Assembly (NCBI RefSeq): GCF_918797505.1
Contig: NC_092800.1
Location: 40,777,430 to 40,841,429, forward strand
From: Bemisia tabaci
Lineage: Eukaryota > Arthropoda > Insecta > Hemiptera > Aleyrodidae
Length of the DNA: 64,000 nucleotides
Direction: 5' to 3'
Positions 43,368-54,920 of the stretch are shown in pieces. The position numbers were made by a program, and so were the translations under genes. Positions within the stretch are counted from its first letter, which is position 1. Every line of letters starts with the position of its first letter. The notes beneath the pieces are model-generated. The model was not told the origin of the DNA. It ran no database searches and worked only from the letters and a program-made list of their open reading frames with translations.

Positions 43368-44640
43368 CCCTGGTGAAAATTGGCGATAAGAGCTGCGTTT
43401 CAAAATACCGTAGGAATTCTTATAGCCGGCTAAAGGAGGCTACAGAAAATCATATAGCTGGCTGTAGAATGCGGAGAAAATCATACGGCCGGGCTATACG
43501 AAGCGATAAAAAACTGTACAGCCGGGCTATAGTTCCTATCGCCGGGCTTTACATTTTATCGCCTGGCTGTTGCTTTTTCGCCATCGATTATAAAAGGCTT
43601 TAAGAAATTTTGTAGAAATTCAAGTTCTTTGGAAATCATTAAGTTTGATACGGAAACACCTTAATATTTATAAAACACACGTTATATTTTCCTTTAATAC
43701 ATATTTTTTTTCATCAATTAAAACGAGAATAATCCATACAGGATGTGCAAACATTTCAAAATCATGAGTTGAATAACGCTGACTCCGCCAGATTAAATAT
43801 TGGAGCCTAACACAAAGCGGAGCGGCGACGCACTGGCGCCTACAAACCTAACAGGGATACTTCATGAAGTGCGCAACGCGTAAAGTATCCTAGAGTCCCT
43901 TTATACTAAGAGTCAAGACAATTCGGCTCATGGATGTCACAAACGGGAATAAAGATTACAGAAATTGAACGTTTTTTCGTAATCTTTGATGGGCCCATTC
44001 TCAAATCCCTTTCTCCGTTCCTCCTCTCATTCCGTTTGTTCCTTGCCGAACCCGTAATTCCCTGGTCCATTTCAGATTATAATCTTTGCAATTGGTGAAA
44101 ATGTAATCTTTATTTCCGTTTGTGACACTGTGGAGGCCTAAATTACGGGAACCAATCAGAAATGGATTCAAATTGTCTTGACTCTCAGTATAAAGAGACT
44201 CTAAAGTATCCCAGTTAGCTTTGTAGGCGCCAATGAGCGTTTCGCGCTGGCTGCCCGCCTGCCGCGCCGCAGCGTGCCACGGCGCTTGAAGCAACTATTT
44301 CACACCAGAGGTATTGCACAGTATCATACGAAACTGAAGGCGGTCTAATATATTAGGAATGGTAGGCATCCATCAAAAGTACGGAGCTTTCCTCGCAAAA
44401 TAAATCAAGATACTACGGCTCAAAAAGAGAGCAGTAGTCCAAAAACTCACCAAGTCCTAGCATCCGTAATTAGTAACGTTTAGGGTACACTTTATCGCCT
44501 GGCTGTTGCTTAATCGCCATCGGCTATAAAAGGCCATAAGAAATTGTGTAGCCGGCTATAGAAGCTATTGGAAATCTTACAGCCGACTGTAGGTCTATGG
44601 TATTTTGGAACACAGATTCTACTGCCAATTTTTACCAGGG
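43368..44640. mobile_element. CCCTGGTAAAAATTGG element, copy 3 (interrupted)
   Basis: Ends CCCTGGTGAAAATTGGC and GCCAATTTTTACCAGGG, with GA on both outer flanks. The central hairpin is broken by a 313-bp hAT-like MITE inside its right arm. Excluding that insert and its extra duplication, the length is about 950 bp. The left subterminal frame is open here too. Confidence 0.87.
43891..44203. mobile_element. hAT-like MITE, TAGAGTCCC type (nested)
   Basis: Ends TAGAGTCCCTTTATACTAAG and AGTATAAAGAGACTCTA, arms about 35 bp including GAGTCAAGACAATT. A perfect 8-bp duplication AAGTATCC lies at 43883-43890 and 44204-44211. The uninterrupted copy at 30.8 kb contains a single AAGTATCC at this point. 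Confidence 0.95.
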
Positions 44641-45231
44641 GATACAATCTCTTTGATGTATCGAATTTGATCCATCCGCCCGGTGCTGATTGATAACCAA
44701 TGATTTGAGCGATTGGTTTAGCAATTCTAACCTAATTTGAAATTACTCAGCCAGCAAAATGCTCACCCCGAAATTCATTAATCAACATCAGGCGGATTTT
44801 ATTTTAGGTTTTGCTTAACAAGTTGCTGTCTGACCATCGATGGGCGAAAGTAGGGTTGACCTCCAAAGTCAACCTCACTTGATTACACTTAGTTAGTGCA
44901 CGACTCTAAAGTATATATTGTCTCTGGACCTCTACCTCTTTGCAAAGGTCAAGGTCAACCACCAGTGTGTTGGAGGACCGAAAATCAATCTTCGTAAGGG
45001 CCGAAAAGAGAAGGGTTCCCCACCTCGTGGATGAAGTTTGGTAAAACTTGAGGTCTTTTGCAAGACGCTGCGGTGATCATAAAAAACTTCAGAGACAATG
45101 TTCAAACTTCAAAGAGGACCTGGTGAACTTTTGAAGTGGTGCGGACATATTGCGGGACTTAGGCATCATCCTCTAACACAGATGCGGAGCGTAGAACTTT
45201 TTCGTTGCGTACGAAACGAACGGCAATAATG
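44641..45231. other. Unique DNA
   Basis: No feature recognised. Confidence 0.45.
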
Positions 45232-45512
45232 CAGGGTGGTATGAAACGTAAGAAATAAATTAAAGATTGAAAATTTCAGAGAAATATTTCATGAAAGTTT
45301 ACGAGGCAGTGAAATATTTCATATTTTGTCAGGGACTAGAGTATGCAACCCGCACTCAAACACACAAACAGAAGAAGGTCACGATTTTTACATTTCGAGA
45401 AACATGAAAAGGAACCGGCATTTTTCAATATCTTTCATACATTTTTGAAATTTCATGAAATACTGCTCGTGAAATTTTAAGTTTTTATTTATCGTGAAAT
45501 TTTGCCACCCGG
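45232..45512. mobile_element. CAGGGTGGCAAAAT-type MITE, copy 2
   Basis: Ends CAGGGTGGTATGAAACG and TGAAATTTTGCCACCCGG. The interior is full of inverted TGAAATATTTCAT motifs. Flanks CAATAATG / AAAGAATG match at 6 of 8 bases, suggesting an 8-bp (hAT-like) duplication. Confidence 0.8.
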
Positions 45513-45974
45513 AAAGAATGTTGGAGTACAGCAGGACAACTTTTTCCTCTTTACTTCTTTTCTCTCCAATTCACTATAAGATTACTTAAAAAAGAGAACA
45601 TAATGATTTACATTTTTACACGACTCCTTTGCGAAGCAATTTTCAGACATTTTGGTAATATACTGGCGCTTCCTTTCTCTCCCCCCCCCCCCTGCTCATC
45701 CGCCATTATGGGTAACCCAACCCCCTCCCAGATAATCAGGTCAATTAGACTCATATTGGGATTCTTTACAGAGTAGTCATCAAAAAATTCTCTGACAAGA
45801 CATAACTATCATTAAAATATCAATTTTTAAATGTGAATATTTGAGGCGCTTAAGAACGCTCTTTTTTTAATATTTTTCTTTCAAAATGATTCTTGATTTG
45901 GACACATCATATAACATATTTTGATTAAACTCAACCTTCAATTTTTCAGATTTCAAAAATAAGAAACGAGCTTT

Positions 45975-46640
45975 CATGACGGCGCAGACATACAACTATT
46001 CGTACTTGATGGATGTGCGTATTGCAGCTGCAAAATTGAAGGCGCGATGGCGCGAGTCGTGAACTCGCAATGCCTCGCTGATGAGATATCGCACAGATTC
46101 GGGAGAAACGATACAAAATGAGGTGCAATTGTGTCATTCCTATCTTCGGGTGTGTTACTCACGCATCCCTTGAAGCATCACTACAAATAAGTCCAACGGA
46201 ACCAACACAGAATGAAAATAGAGCGAGGAAAATGACGCGCGATGATGACGGCGCAGACATACAACTATTCGTACTTGATGGATGAGCGTGTTGCAGCTGC
46301 AAAATTGAAGGCGCGATGGCGCGAGTCGTGAACTCGCAATGCCTCGCTGATGAGATATCGCACAGATTCGGGAGAAACGATACAAAGTGAGGTGCAATTG
46401 CATCATTCCTATCTTTGGGTGTGTTACTCACGCATCCCTTGAAGCATCACTACAAATAAGTCCAACGGAACCAATACAGAATGAAATAGGGCGAGGAAAA
46501 TGACGCGCGATGATGACGGCGCAGACATACAACTATTCGTACTTGATGGATGTGCGTGTTGCCGCTGCAAAATTGAAGGCGCGAGGACGCGAGCCGTGAA
46601 TTCTAAAGTCGCAATGCTCTGCCTTATGTAGCCAATTAGG
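45975..46640 (+). repeat. ~270-bp tandem repeat, cluster 3
   Basis: GACGGCGCAGACATACAACT starts at 45978, 46247 and 46515 (269 and 268 bp apart). The units are very alike, and the third diverges after GCGCGAGGACGCGAGC. Each unit carries CAATGCCTCGCTGATGAGAT and GTGTTACTCACGCATCCCTT. Repeated minus-strand peptides here are a by-product of the repetition. Confidence 0.92.
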
Positions 46641-47530
46641 TGTCGCTCAGATTCGAGATGGAAGTTTAAAAATGAGGCCCGAATAGATATCTTCCATTTT
46701 CGAATGGGTTGACACTCGATTTTTCCCTTTTTTCCCCCACTTTGATGTCTGATTCTTTTTCAGTATGTATTTGTAGAAGTATAAATTCTTCCCCCAGAGG
46801 CAACAGTCGTGCTTGGGTCAATTTGACCCGGTTTGTGATTTCTGAGGGTAGTTGTCAAAAGAATTTCCTGACACTCGATTTTTTTCCGATTTGATGTCTT
46901 ACTCTTTTTTTACGATATTTTCGTAGGCCCATATCTGAAGCTCGTATACACGGGCCCCATACAACCTGTAAGGCTTGCAAGTATTTTAAAAAATCCTAGG
47001 GTGAATTTGGCCCAGATTGGGCATCGAAGGGTTAATATTATTATTCATTTACATCCAAAGAAGATTTACGTACTTCAATATAGTGCTAAAGGTGGGTAAA
47101 TAATTTAGGAATTTCAGTAGATTTTAATTTCCCCTTAGATTTTTCTCTGACTGTGTGTAACTACCTTAGTAGCAAAACCAATTTTTATTCGTGTAAAAAA
47201 TAATGAAAAAAAGAAAAATGTGCAAAGAAAAAAAAAAACACCACAAGTGCGGCCCGAGCCGCATGAGTAATAGAGTACTCGGTCCACACCATTCTGTAGG
47301 GAAATCAAGGCCAAAAAATTCCAAAAACTTCAATCAGAGTCAAAAATTTGAGCGCTGATGAATATCAGTGGAGAGAGTGTTCAATTGCAAAATGTACACA
47401 AAAGCAAATTTTTTTCTGTAGGGAAATATTCATTTTTAGCACCAACGTTTACATCCGTTATATACACAATATTTTCCTACATGTTCATTTTTTATCTTGT
47501 TTTTCTCGTATTTTTTTGGCTCATCTGCTA
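46641..47530. other. Unassigned interval with small direct repeat
   Basis: TGACACTCGATTTTT...TTTGATGTCT(G/T)A occurs at about 46709 and 46869. Nothing else recognised apart from an A-rich run near 47230. Confidence 0.45.
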
Positions 47531-47705
47531 GAGAGGCCGTTCATGAAATACGTAACGCTTTAGGGGGAGGGGAGATCGAGGAAAGTATTACGCCATTTTT
47601 TTTTAGGTAACAGAGGATAGGGACCCACGTCACAAAAGCGTTAAGAGGTAGGAGGGGGTAGAAAAATCCAAAATTTAAACTTATGTGTTTCATGAACTAC
47701 TCAGG
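47531..47705. repeat. Dispersed G-tract repeat, GGCCGTCCATAAAC type, copy 2
   Basis: GAGGCCGTTCATGAAATACG then TAACGCTTTAGGGGGAGGGG. A second GCGTTAAGAGGTAGGAGGGG lies about 75 bp on. Related to 8918-9080. Confidence 0.5.
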
Positions 47706-48221
47706 TAATCCGATCTTTATGGAATGAGATTCAGTAGTAGCCATTTTGTTCACGTCAGTAAAACCTCATAGAACAAGACCTCTGACGATTCATACACGTC
47801 AAATGTGCGATGAGAGCTCGCAAACCAGTCTTGAAAAATATTCACGTCGGTTTTCCGAAAGTGACGGCAGCTCAATGCGGCAACAACTTTGACGTCGGCT
47901 GACGGATTGAGCAAGTGTTCGGTTGTTCAGTTGTTCCTAGGCTCATAAAACGTCACAGACGTCAAAAACGTCACGCCACGCACGGTGCAGTATCTTCAGA
48001 GCAGATCGGCGAATATTAAAAGCATCTTCGCTAACCTAACGAGGGCTTTAATTGCTCTTATGTTTCCCGGGCGCAGCGTGAATTATGCACTCCAGCACGT
48101 GGCCACGCGTGGCCCTGCCCAACGACATAACCGCTCATCCTATCGAAAAAGCCCTTTTCTGTCCCTTTAGAACACCTTTAAACTCGCAATTAGTGACGTC
48201 AACACAAGGAAACGTCTATTT

Positions 48222-48346
48222 GAAGTACATTTTCCAATCAGGAACTACAATATCTGGCTCATTTTAGAAGTTACATAAGTGCCTTTAGTTTCCCTTTGCA
48301 GATAAGTGCTTCCGTGGATGAGCTAGTTCCTTGCAAAAAGCTGTCC
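48222..48346. mobile_element. GGATTACATTTTGC-type short MITE, copy 8
   Basis: 125 bp, ends GAAGTACATTTTCCAATCAG and CCTTGCAAAAAGCTGTCC. A perfect ATTT duplication lies at 48218-48221 and 48347-48350. Confidence 0.87.
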
Positions 48347-48792
48347 ATTTGGGAAGCTTTTTTTTCTGACCCTGTTCATTGGTTGATTGGTAACTTGGTA
48401 TTGTGTGGAGGCACACACACAACACCTATTTAATTCTGTCAACGACAGATAAATGACATTTTTGCAGTTTAAGTTACTATTTAAGTTACATTTTAAAAGT
48501 TAAGTTAAAATTCCGTTACAAATAATACTTCTTGTAACTAATAACTGTATACTTTGGCATGTGCCATAGTCCCAAACATGGCTCTTTTGTACGTATGTAA
48601 AATAAATAAATTCAGTTAAAATTTTATTTTTTTCTGAGTATTTTTCCAAGTCTGAAATGATCTTTCAATTAGCCAGCTCTTAAGTTATCTCCCTCAACGA
48701 GAAAATTTTAGAGTTCCTTAAGCCAGGAAAAAAAAATGATTTCGGCAATCGACGGGGTCAAATTAAACTATAATGATATGCCCAGGGCTATA
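48347..48792. other. Unassigned AT-rich interval
   Basis: Ends of the GTAAAATAAATAAATTCAG kind near 48595 could be the 3' tail of a retroposon, but no body was identified. Confidence 0.35.
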
Positions 48793-49046
48793 CTGCCGTG
48801 CTAGGGAAAAACGCCGTATGAACATTCGAGAGTTGCCAAATTTCCTCGGATAAAATATGTATTGTTTAAGAAAATTATGCGTATTTTTCCTTGAAATTTT
48901 CAGACGTTTTGGATGAAATTGCGAACGAAACTGTCTGAAAAAATTGAAGAAAAGTATTACAGATTTTCCTAGTCAATTAGGTTTTTATTGAAGGAAATGT
49001 GGCAGCGTCTGGAGGCTCTTACGGCGTTCTTCTCTTAGCACGTTAG
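48793..49046. mobile_element. CTGCCG-family MITE, copy 11
   Basis: 254 bp, ends CTGCCGTGCTAGGGAAAAAC and GTTCTTCTCTTAGCACGTTAG. A perfect TATA duplication lies at 48789-48792 and 49047-49050. Confidence 0.92.
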
Positions 49047-50059
49047 TATAGCAGGCAGCTCGGTGTGGCGCCTCGCCTGGCCCAAACTGAAATTCGGCAA
49101 GCGTAGAGCGGCGATGCTAAAAATATTAGTTGCCTTACGAAGGTCAGCAATATACTCGTCAATTATGAGTCGTTTCATATGTATCACTCACAGCGTCCGT
49201 ACAAATGTACATATTCGATATAAATATGTGCGTTTCCGAATGATCTGGCTTTAATTTTGAAGGTCGTTCGCAGCTCTTCACACCGAAATCCATCTTGACG
49301 CCCCCTCCTCACCCTCTCCTTCGACGTGGTCTAAATCATTGTTGTCAAGTGACCCTTTTAAACCTGAAATAGATGAATTTAAAGTGTATCTCTGCTCTAC
49401 CCATTGCTGTTGAGTGTGTTGTCGTTTGAAGGTATGAGAGATCGTTGAAAATTTTCAGATTTCTGCATGCCTTCCCTCCTTTTTGGAGGATGACTTAATG
49501 AGGGTCTTGGGGACAAGGCGCATAAGTATGCAGCTTTTGAAACAATTGAGTTATTAATGATTTCAAGTAAAAGTAATGCTAATGCATATCCTGTGTTGAA
49601 TTCGCTCGCGAATTCAAATGTTTAAGCATCAAAATGTCAGTCTGGACTTTCTTTCCGCCATAAAGATCCATATAATTTCGAAGCTTCAAACGCGTATTCA
49701 TCGAAAAATCAAAAACTGCACTTATGCATCTTGTCCTGCAAGTCCCTCAAATGATGTGTACCGAAATGTTTCATTGTAAACTGGTCTATGGTCAAAAATA
49801 CCAAATGGAGGATACTAAGATAGGACATGTTTGCACATCGAAGAGAGTAAGATTTTCTTCAAAAGATATTCAAGTCAGTAGGGACGGTTAAAACGCTGAA
49901 ATCCAAAATGGCTATGATTCTGAAGATAATTATAAATTTCTATAAAAAATGGTGTTGTTTCAATCAACCTTATTAAACCTTATAAATTTCTAGATCATTA
50001 ATTTACTATACAATTCGTAAGGGTCTAACGGCCGTCCATAAATCATGAATCATAATCTT
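49047..50059. other. Unique DNA
   Basis: About 1 kb without recognisable repeats or exons. Confidence 0.45.
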
Positions 50060-50127
50060 GTATTCATGCTAAAAAGAACTATGTGCACAGGGTTTAAATG
50101 CAACATAGTTCCTTTTAGCATACAGTC
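50060..50127. mobile_element. GGACGTATTTCTGCC-type MITE, short derivative 3
   Basis: GTATTCATGCTAAAAAGAAC and GTTCCTTTTAGCATACAGTC are inverted around CACAGGGTTTAAATG. It lacks clear GGA/TCC ends and a duplication. Confidence 0.5.
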
Positions 50128-50905
50128 AAATGTACCTGGCATGAGGGAGTCAAAAAATCCCAGCGACGATTCCTAGTGATGTTTACTTAGCATAAATGAC
50201 GAATTTCCTTAAGGAATGGATAGATCGGTCCCAGAATGAGCATAAACCCATTAAATCTTAGCCTCAAGGTTTTTCAAGATTTTAGAAGATGAAAAAAATT
50301 GCGAAATAATTCACTCGTTTGATTTTTCAAGACAGAAAAAGCGTTTTTCACATGTAAAAACGTTTTTCCTGCTATATGAGAAGTTTCAATTTTCACTCCA
50401 TCCGTATGATGGAAACGCGATGGGTTTGGATATAAATTCAATTTAGAGCGAAACTCATTTCAGAAAATTTAGGGGACACATCGAAAATTTCTGGTGTAAA
50501 ATTATTACAGTAATCGAGAGTGATCAGAGTCACCACTCCGATGTCGAAGATGTTTTACGTGAAAAAAGGTCACAGGTCACGAGCGACGGATCGCAGAGAG
50601 GCGGTTGGAAAAACTCATGGGTTCGCAGGTGGAAAGTAGAAATAGAAGCTTCTCGCTGAACGCATACCCGTTGATGACGTCACGGAACACATTTCCCACT
50701 CGTGCTTCAGTTCCTTCGGCAATTCACCTTGAGAATCGCCGTACCATTACTTACCGTACGCTCATAGATAGGGCACTATTTTCCATTCCGCCGTTTCCTC
50801 CTATTTCCACGTATATAACTAGTTTTCTTGACGGTCTAGGTTAGTCTACCGCTTCGTTTATTTTTTCTGCCTCTTTCAGGGGATTACCCGGTGCATTTTG
50901 CAGTA
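50128..50905. other. Unique DNA
   Basis: No feature recognised. The 79-codon frame at 50605-50844 shows no domain. Confidence 0.45.
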
Positions 50906-51159
50906 CTGCCTTGCTAAGGAAAAACGCCGTATGAGCATTCGAGAGTTGCCAAATTTCTTCCGATGAAACGCTTACTTCTGAAGAAAGTTACGAATATTTT
51001 TCCTTGTAATTTTCGGGAACTTTAGGTGAAATCGCGAACAAAAATATCTGAAAAATTGGAAGAAAAATATTTACTAAGTTAACCGAGGAATTCGGGTTTT
51101 ATCAAAGGAAATTTGGCAACGCCTAGAGGTTCATACGTCGTTTTTCCTTAGACCGGCAG
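50906..51159. mobile_element. CTGCCG-family MITE, copy 12
   Basis: 254 bp, ends CTGCCTTGCTAAGGAAAAAC and TTTTTCCTTAGACCGGCAG. Flanks AGTA / AGTG. Confidence 0.88.
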
Positions 51160-51364
51160 AGTGGGCTCTTACGTATGCAAACGATCCTCGGAGAAAGGAA
51201 GGAGTGGGAGTAGATCATATCATGTAAATGCAGCTCACGTGAAAAAAGGAAAATAGAGGAAGGAAACGCAGCAATGGTTAAATCAGCCTTTCTCTCATTT
51301 CTCTAATGTTGATCATTTTTTTCCACATCAGTATTTAAGATTGAGTCAAGCAAAAAAGACTTCT

Positions 51365-51492
51365 CTTGCAATATGCAACTACTATTTTTGGCTCATTCGT
51401 CAAGGCACCTATGTGTGCAGGAAAACTAACGGGACATAGGTTGGTACTACAAAAATTTGGCAATTGTGGCTCCTCATTGCGAAAGTAAGTCC
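51365..51492. mobile_element. GGATTACATTTTGC-type short MITE, copy 9 (diverged)
   Basis: Contains TTGCAATATGCAACTACTAT, TTGGCTCATTCGTC and the inverse GTGGCTCCTCATTGCGAAAG, ending AAGTCC. The left end is degraded. Confidence 0.6.
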
Positions 51493-51523
51493 GAACACGA
51501 GTAAAGATTTAATGAAATGAGAT

Positions 51524-51770
51524 GGATTACATTTTGCAAAAAGGAACCAAGAGTATTCCAATGTTGCTAGAATTTGCGACTCACATTTGCCGCAATAAAA
51601 TTACTGAAATCATGCAAAAAATTTAATTTAAAAAACTAATGATCGTCTTGAATTCACAATTTATTGGGAGTAAAGATAAAACTTTGTTTAGATGATCAGT
51701 TAATATCTGCAAGGTAAAAAAATTGATTCTTTAGCATGATGGGAGCGTCGGTTTCCCAAAGGAAAACTGG
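51524..51770. mobile_element. GGATTGCATTTTGC-type long MITE, copy 3 (right end decayed)
   Basis: Left end GGATTACATTTTGCAAAAAG, then CAAGAGTATTCCAATGTTGC. Internal TTGAATTCACAATTTATTGG matches copies at 26.6 and 28.4 kb. The right arm is hardly recognisable. Confidence 0.68.
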
Positions 51771-51918
51771 AAGAATTCCTCGTAACTTTTTAATGATATT
51801 TTTTTTCAAAGACTAAAAAATTTTAGTTTTTGGATCCATAAAATTCTAATGCAAATGAGAAAATCAAAATTGTTTTCATTGTGGTACTGCAACCACGTTT
51901 GGACCGTAACAGACTATT

Positions 51919-52039
51919 GAGCGTATTTCTGCCAGACAGAACTATGTGCATTAAGACATGAGCCCTAAAATCCATAAGGATATATGCATAACAGGGCTCA
52001 CGTCATAATGCACATAGTTCTGTTTGGCAGAAATACGTC
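51919..52039. mobile_element. GGACGTATTTCTGCC-type MITE, copy 3
   Basis: 121 bp, ends GAGCGTATTTCTGCCAGACA and TTTGGCAGAAATACGTC, flanked by TATT / AATT. Confidence 0.87.
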
Positions 52040-52694
52040 AATTAGACGTACGTGAGATAGAGAAACACGGTCAAAATGGTGCTATATATGACTCGCAACT
52101 GCTGATCAAAAGTTTAGGGTACGTCAACTGCCTACTCTACTGGAACATTCAACAATCACCATTTTTATCATTTATTCTAAGCTACACTGAAGCGGATGCC
52201 CATCATTTCGATACATATCGAAACGATACCCTCGAGGACGTTGAAGTAGAAGACGTTATTGCATAGAAAACTCTAATCAAACGGATTCCATCGATTTCAT
52301 TTCAATGCTTCCGAGGGAAATATATCGATAACCTTCGACCGAAAGCGGCGAATAGCTCCTACATCTGTGACGTTAGATTTGAATCAATAACGGAGCGTTA
52401 ATAAAGTTGCCTATTTCAGGCGGAGCGGAGCTGAAGGTCACCTTTTCACCCCTCCCCGAACACCACCCTCCCTCACCTCTTTCGCTCCAGACATTGCCAA
52501 TTTTGGCACAGGCAGAATAAACCGATATTTCTTTGAGTCACCTCTCATTTTCCCAATGGAAACTAATCCGACTGAAATTACACTAAGAGAGGTTTGAGGA
52601 TGTTTTTTTACACTGATTCAATGAAAAAGGAATATCAGTGTCCATGGGAAAAGGTTGTTAGTTCACTGAAGGCAATATATAATGCAGCGCATTT
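52040..52694. other. Unique DNA
   Basis: No feature recognised. An 80-codon frame (52024-52266) starts inside the preceding MITE and is not a gene model. Confidence 0.4.
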
Positions 52695-53077
52695 GGACTA
52701 CACTTCGCAGAAAGGAACTACTATTTCTGGACCATCCATAAAAGCGATTGTCTGCACTGAAAAAAAAAGATTGGTAGAATTTACCATTCCATCACGCTGT
52801 ATTTGTGAAATACATAGCGTGAAGGAATGGTAGATACTACCAATCTTCAAGTCGATTCTGCCAGAGGAATGATTACCTGTACCAGCATATAGTAACGTTT
52901 ACCTTTCTTCTGGCAGGATTGACTCTAAATTAACACTGTGTGAAATAGAGCGTGGATGAATGGTATATTCTACCAATATTTTTTTTCAGTGTGCATTGAG
53001 AGACTAATAACACGAATTTCGTTTGCTTAAAGAGCCCGCGATAACATGAAATGAGCTGTCCTCATCGCAAAATGTCC
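52695..53077. mobile_element. GGATTACATTTTGC-type short MITE, copy 10 (interrupted)
   Basis: Left half GGACTACACTTCGCAGAAAG...AAAGCGATTGTCTG and right half TGCATTGAGAGACTAATAAC...CATCGCAAAATGTCC together rebuild a ~145-bp family member. A CACTG-ended element separates them. Flanks ATTT / AATA. Confidence 0.8.
52755..52991. mobile_element. CACTG-ended MITE, subfamily 3 (nested)
   Basis: 237 bp, ends CACTGAAAAAAAAAGATTGG and CCAATATTTTTTTTCAGTG, with TG on both flanks. The interior is a chain of hairpins (ATTTACCATTCCATCACGCT / AGCGTGAAGGAATGGTAG; TCTGCCAGAGG / CTTCTGGCAG). Confidence 0.87.
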
Positions 53078-53645
53078 AATAATTGTCACATACGGTCAAA
53101 AAATTGGAAAAACGTCTCTTAAACTACTCTAAAGAACAATTGGCCAGCGGTCCAATTCATTTTCGAAGCGAAAGGAGACGTAAAAAAAGCACTGTGATCT
53201 CTGAATTGTGAACCCTAGACATACATTAGATTTCTGAACAGCTTTTGATCAAAACTTTATTCTTTCGGCCTTGAACTTCAAAGCACTAGAATTCAGGTTT
53301 GATTTGACACACTTGGTCGCAATACAGTCGCTCTTGCATCAATAACTTAATTTTGAGTTTCATAGTAAGTTTTTGCACTTGGAGGCAACGACTTTTGTGC
53401 GCAATTCTGCAGAGTAACTAAAGTTGATGGTATCAAAAATTTGAAGGACTTGAAAATATGATTTTGACGTACCTCCTTGAGGGTAGAGTTCACATCAAGT
53501 AAGTTATGCGCCGAATTTTATTTCCTGATTGAAGAATCCACTGTCTTAATGTTGCATGTCAATGGCTACCGAACAATACCATCCATCTGCAAACTGACGC
53601 TTTTGCGAAACGATGAACAAACTTCGCCATTTTTGTGATATAAAG

Positions 53646-54051
53646 TAGAGTACCTATATTGAGAGAGTATGGCCACTGGGGTTACCACCTCTGATTGGCT
53701 CAGCCATCTTAGGCTGAATGGAGCCCTTAGGACCCAAAAATGGCGGACGCCATAGATTAATGTAATGCAAAATGACTCAAAATGTAGTTTTCTTTGCTTA
53801 TCGTAACGAGAAATTTACCCAAATGCACTATTGCGACATCTTTACATATTTTTAAGGCTAATCGTGTGCAATTTTGAGAAAAATTATCGTAGATGTAGTA
53901 AAGGTTGGCAGCAAGTACGGTTGGTGATAACGTCAAAAGTTGCAATGACCCCCTTCCCATCCACAAAAACCAAAACAAAGCACCGCCATTTTTGGGTCCT
54001 AAGCCTCTCCATTGGGCCCAGTGGCCATACTCTCTCAATATAGGTACTCTA
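53646..54051. mobile_element. TAGAGTACC-type hAT MITE, reference copy
   Basis: 406 bp, ends TAGAGTACCTATATTGAGAG and its exact complement, continuing as AGTATGGCCACTGGG and ATTGGGCCCAGTGGCCATAC. Inner TTAGGACCCAAAAATGGCGG is inverted at 53990. A perfect 8-bp duplication ATATAAAG lies at 53638-53645 and 54052-54059. Open frames of 125 and 70 codons here run through the repeat. Confidence 0.93.
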
Positions 54052-54059
54052 ATATAAAG

Positions 54060-54807
54060 GTTAGATTTGAATTTTTCATACATTACAGCTTCATTGAAGC
54101 GCTCCTCCACAGTATTGGAAAAAACTAAATTCATCAGCTTGCGTGTTTTTTACTGTAGAATTAGGCAGATGTAAACTCATTTTTCCAAAATTATCGGTTA
54201 GGCGGTAGTGTTCGTTAGCCCTCGATGTATTTACAGCAGTGACATTAATTTTCCGTTGTATTTCGAATCTAATTTTTAATCATACCGTGTGAAAGTTCTG
54301 CTCCATAGTAAGCTCATTTTGACAAAGAAAAAAAATATGTGAATAACAAACTCTCAAATAAAGGATCATCTCTGAGATATGGCAATCTCGGACGGTGCAT
54401 GGAGAGACAGAAAGCTTCCCTTTCGTTAGAATTTTCTGTTCTCTTTTGAGCCTTGTTTCAGTACCATTGATCAACCCCCCCCCCCCTTTCTCCCTTCCCT
54501 GCTGTTGTTCAATTTTCTGCAGTGTTTTGTTTGCGATGAGAGGAGAGCATCTCTGTTTTTAGGGGTTTTTTTGCTAAAACTTTCTGGCGCCTCCATCATA
54601 CTTTTTCCGTAACAAAGGGTTGATAATCGAAATTCCAGATCTACAACGTATCTCGATTTACGATGTATGAATATACAGTAGAATGAGTTTGTTACGATGG
54701 ACAGTTTGTCGAGTGCTCGCATTGTATCAATCGTAAATAATCGATTCTAGGTGAGGAAGCCTGATGTTTCGATCGTTTTACATGCATTTAAATTGATTGA
54801 ATCGGTC
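54060..54807. other. Unassigned interval
   Basis: C13 run at 54475-54487. From 54735 to 54800 a fragment AATCGATTCTAGGTGAGGAA resembles the tandem hAT block at 33.3-33.7 kb. Confidence 0.45.
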
Positions 54808-54920
54808 AGTGGCGAAGCGTGAATGGTCGATTGTCGATACTTCCCCATTTGAAGCTACGGTAAAGAATCGATTTTTCAGGCGTTCGTTGCGGACATCATA
54901 TTTATCGATCCAAATGCATT
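54808..54920. mobile_element. hAT-like MITE, CAGTGGCGTGGC type, truncated copy
   Basis: CAGTGGCGAAGCGTGAATGG, ATCGATTGTCGATAC-like core and GTTCGTTGCGGAC at the centre. The right arm breaks off after TTATCGATCC. Confidence 0.62.

Noticed and set aside
45946..46431. Repeated similar minus-strand peptides suggesting a protein repeat family
   Set aside because: They arise because the 268-270-bp tandem unit is a near multiple of three and is repeated; no other coding sign.
48590..48640. GTAAAATAAATAAA tail considered as a LINE/SINE 3' end
   Set aside because: No body, promoter boxes or target duplication found.
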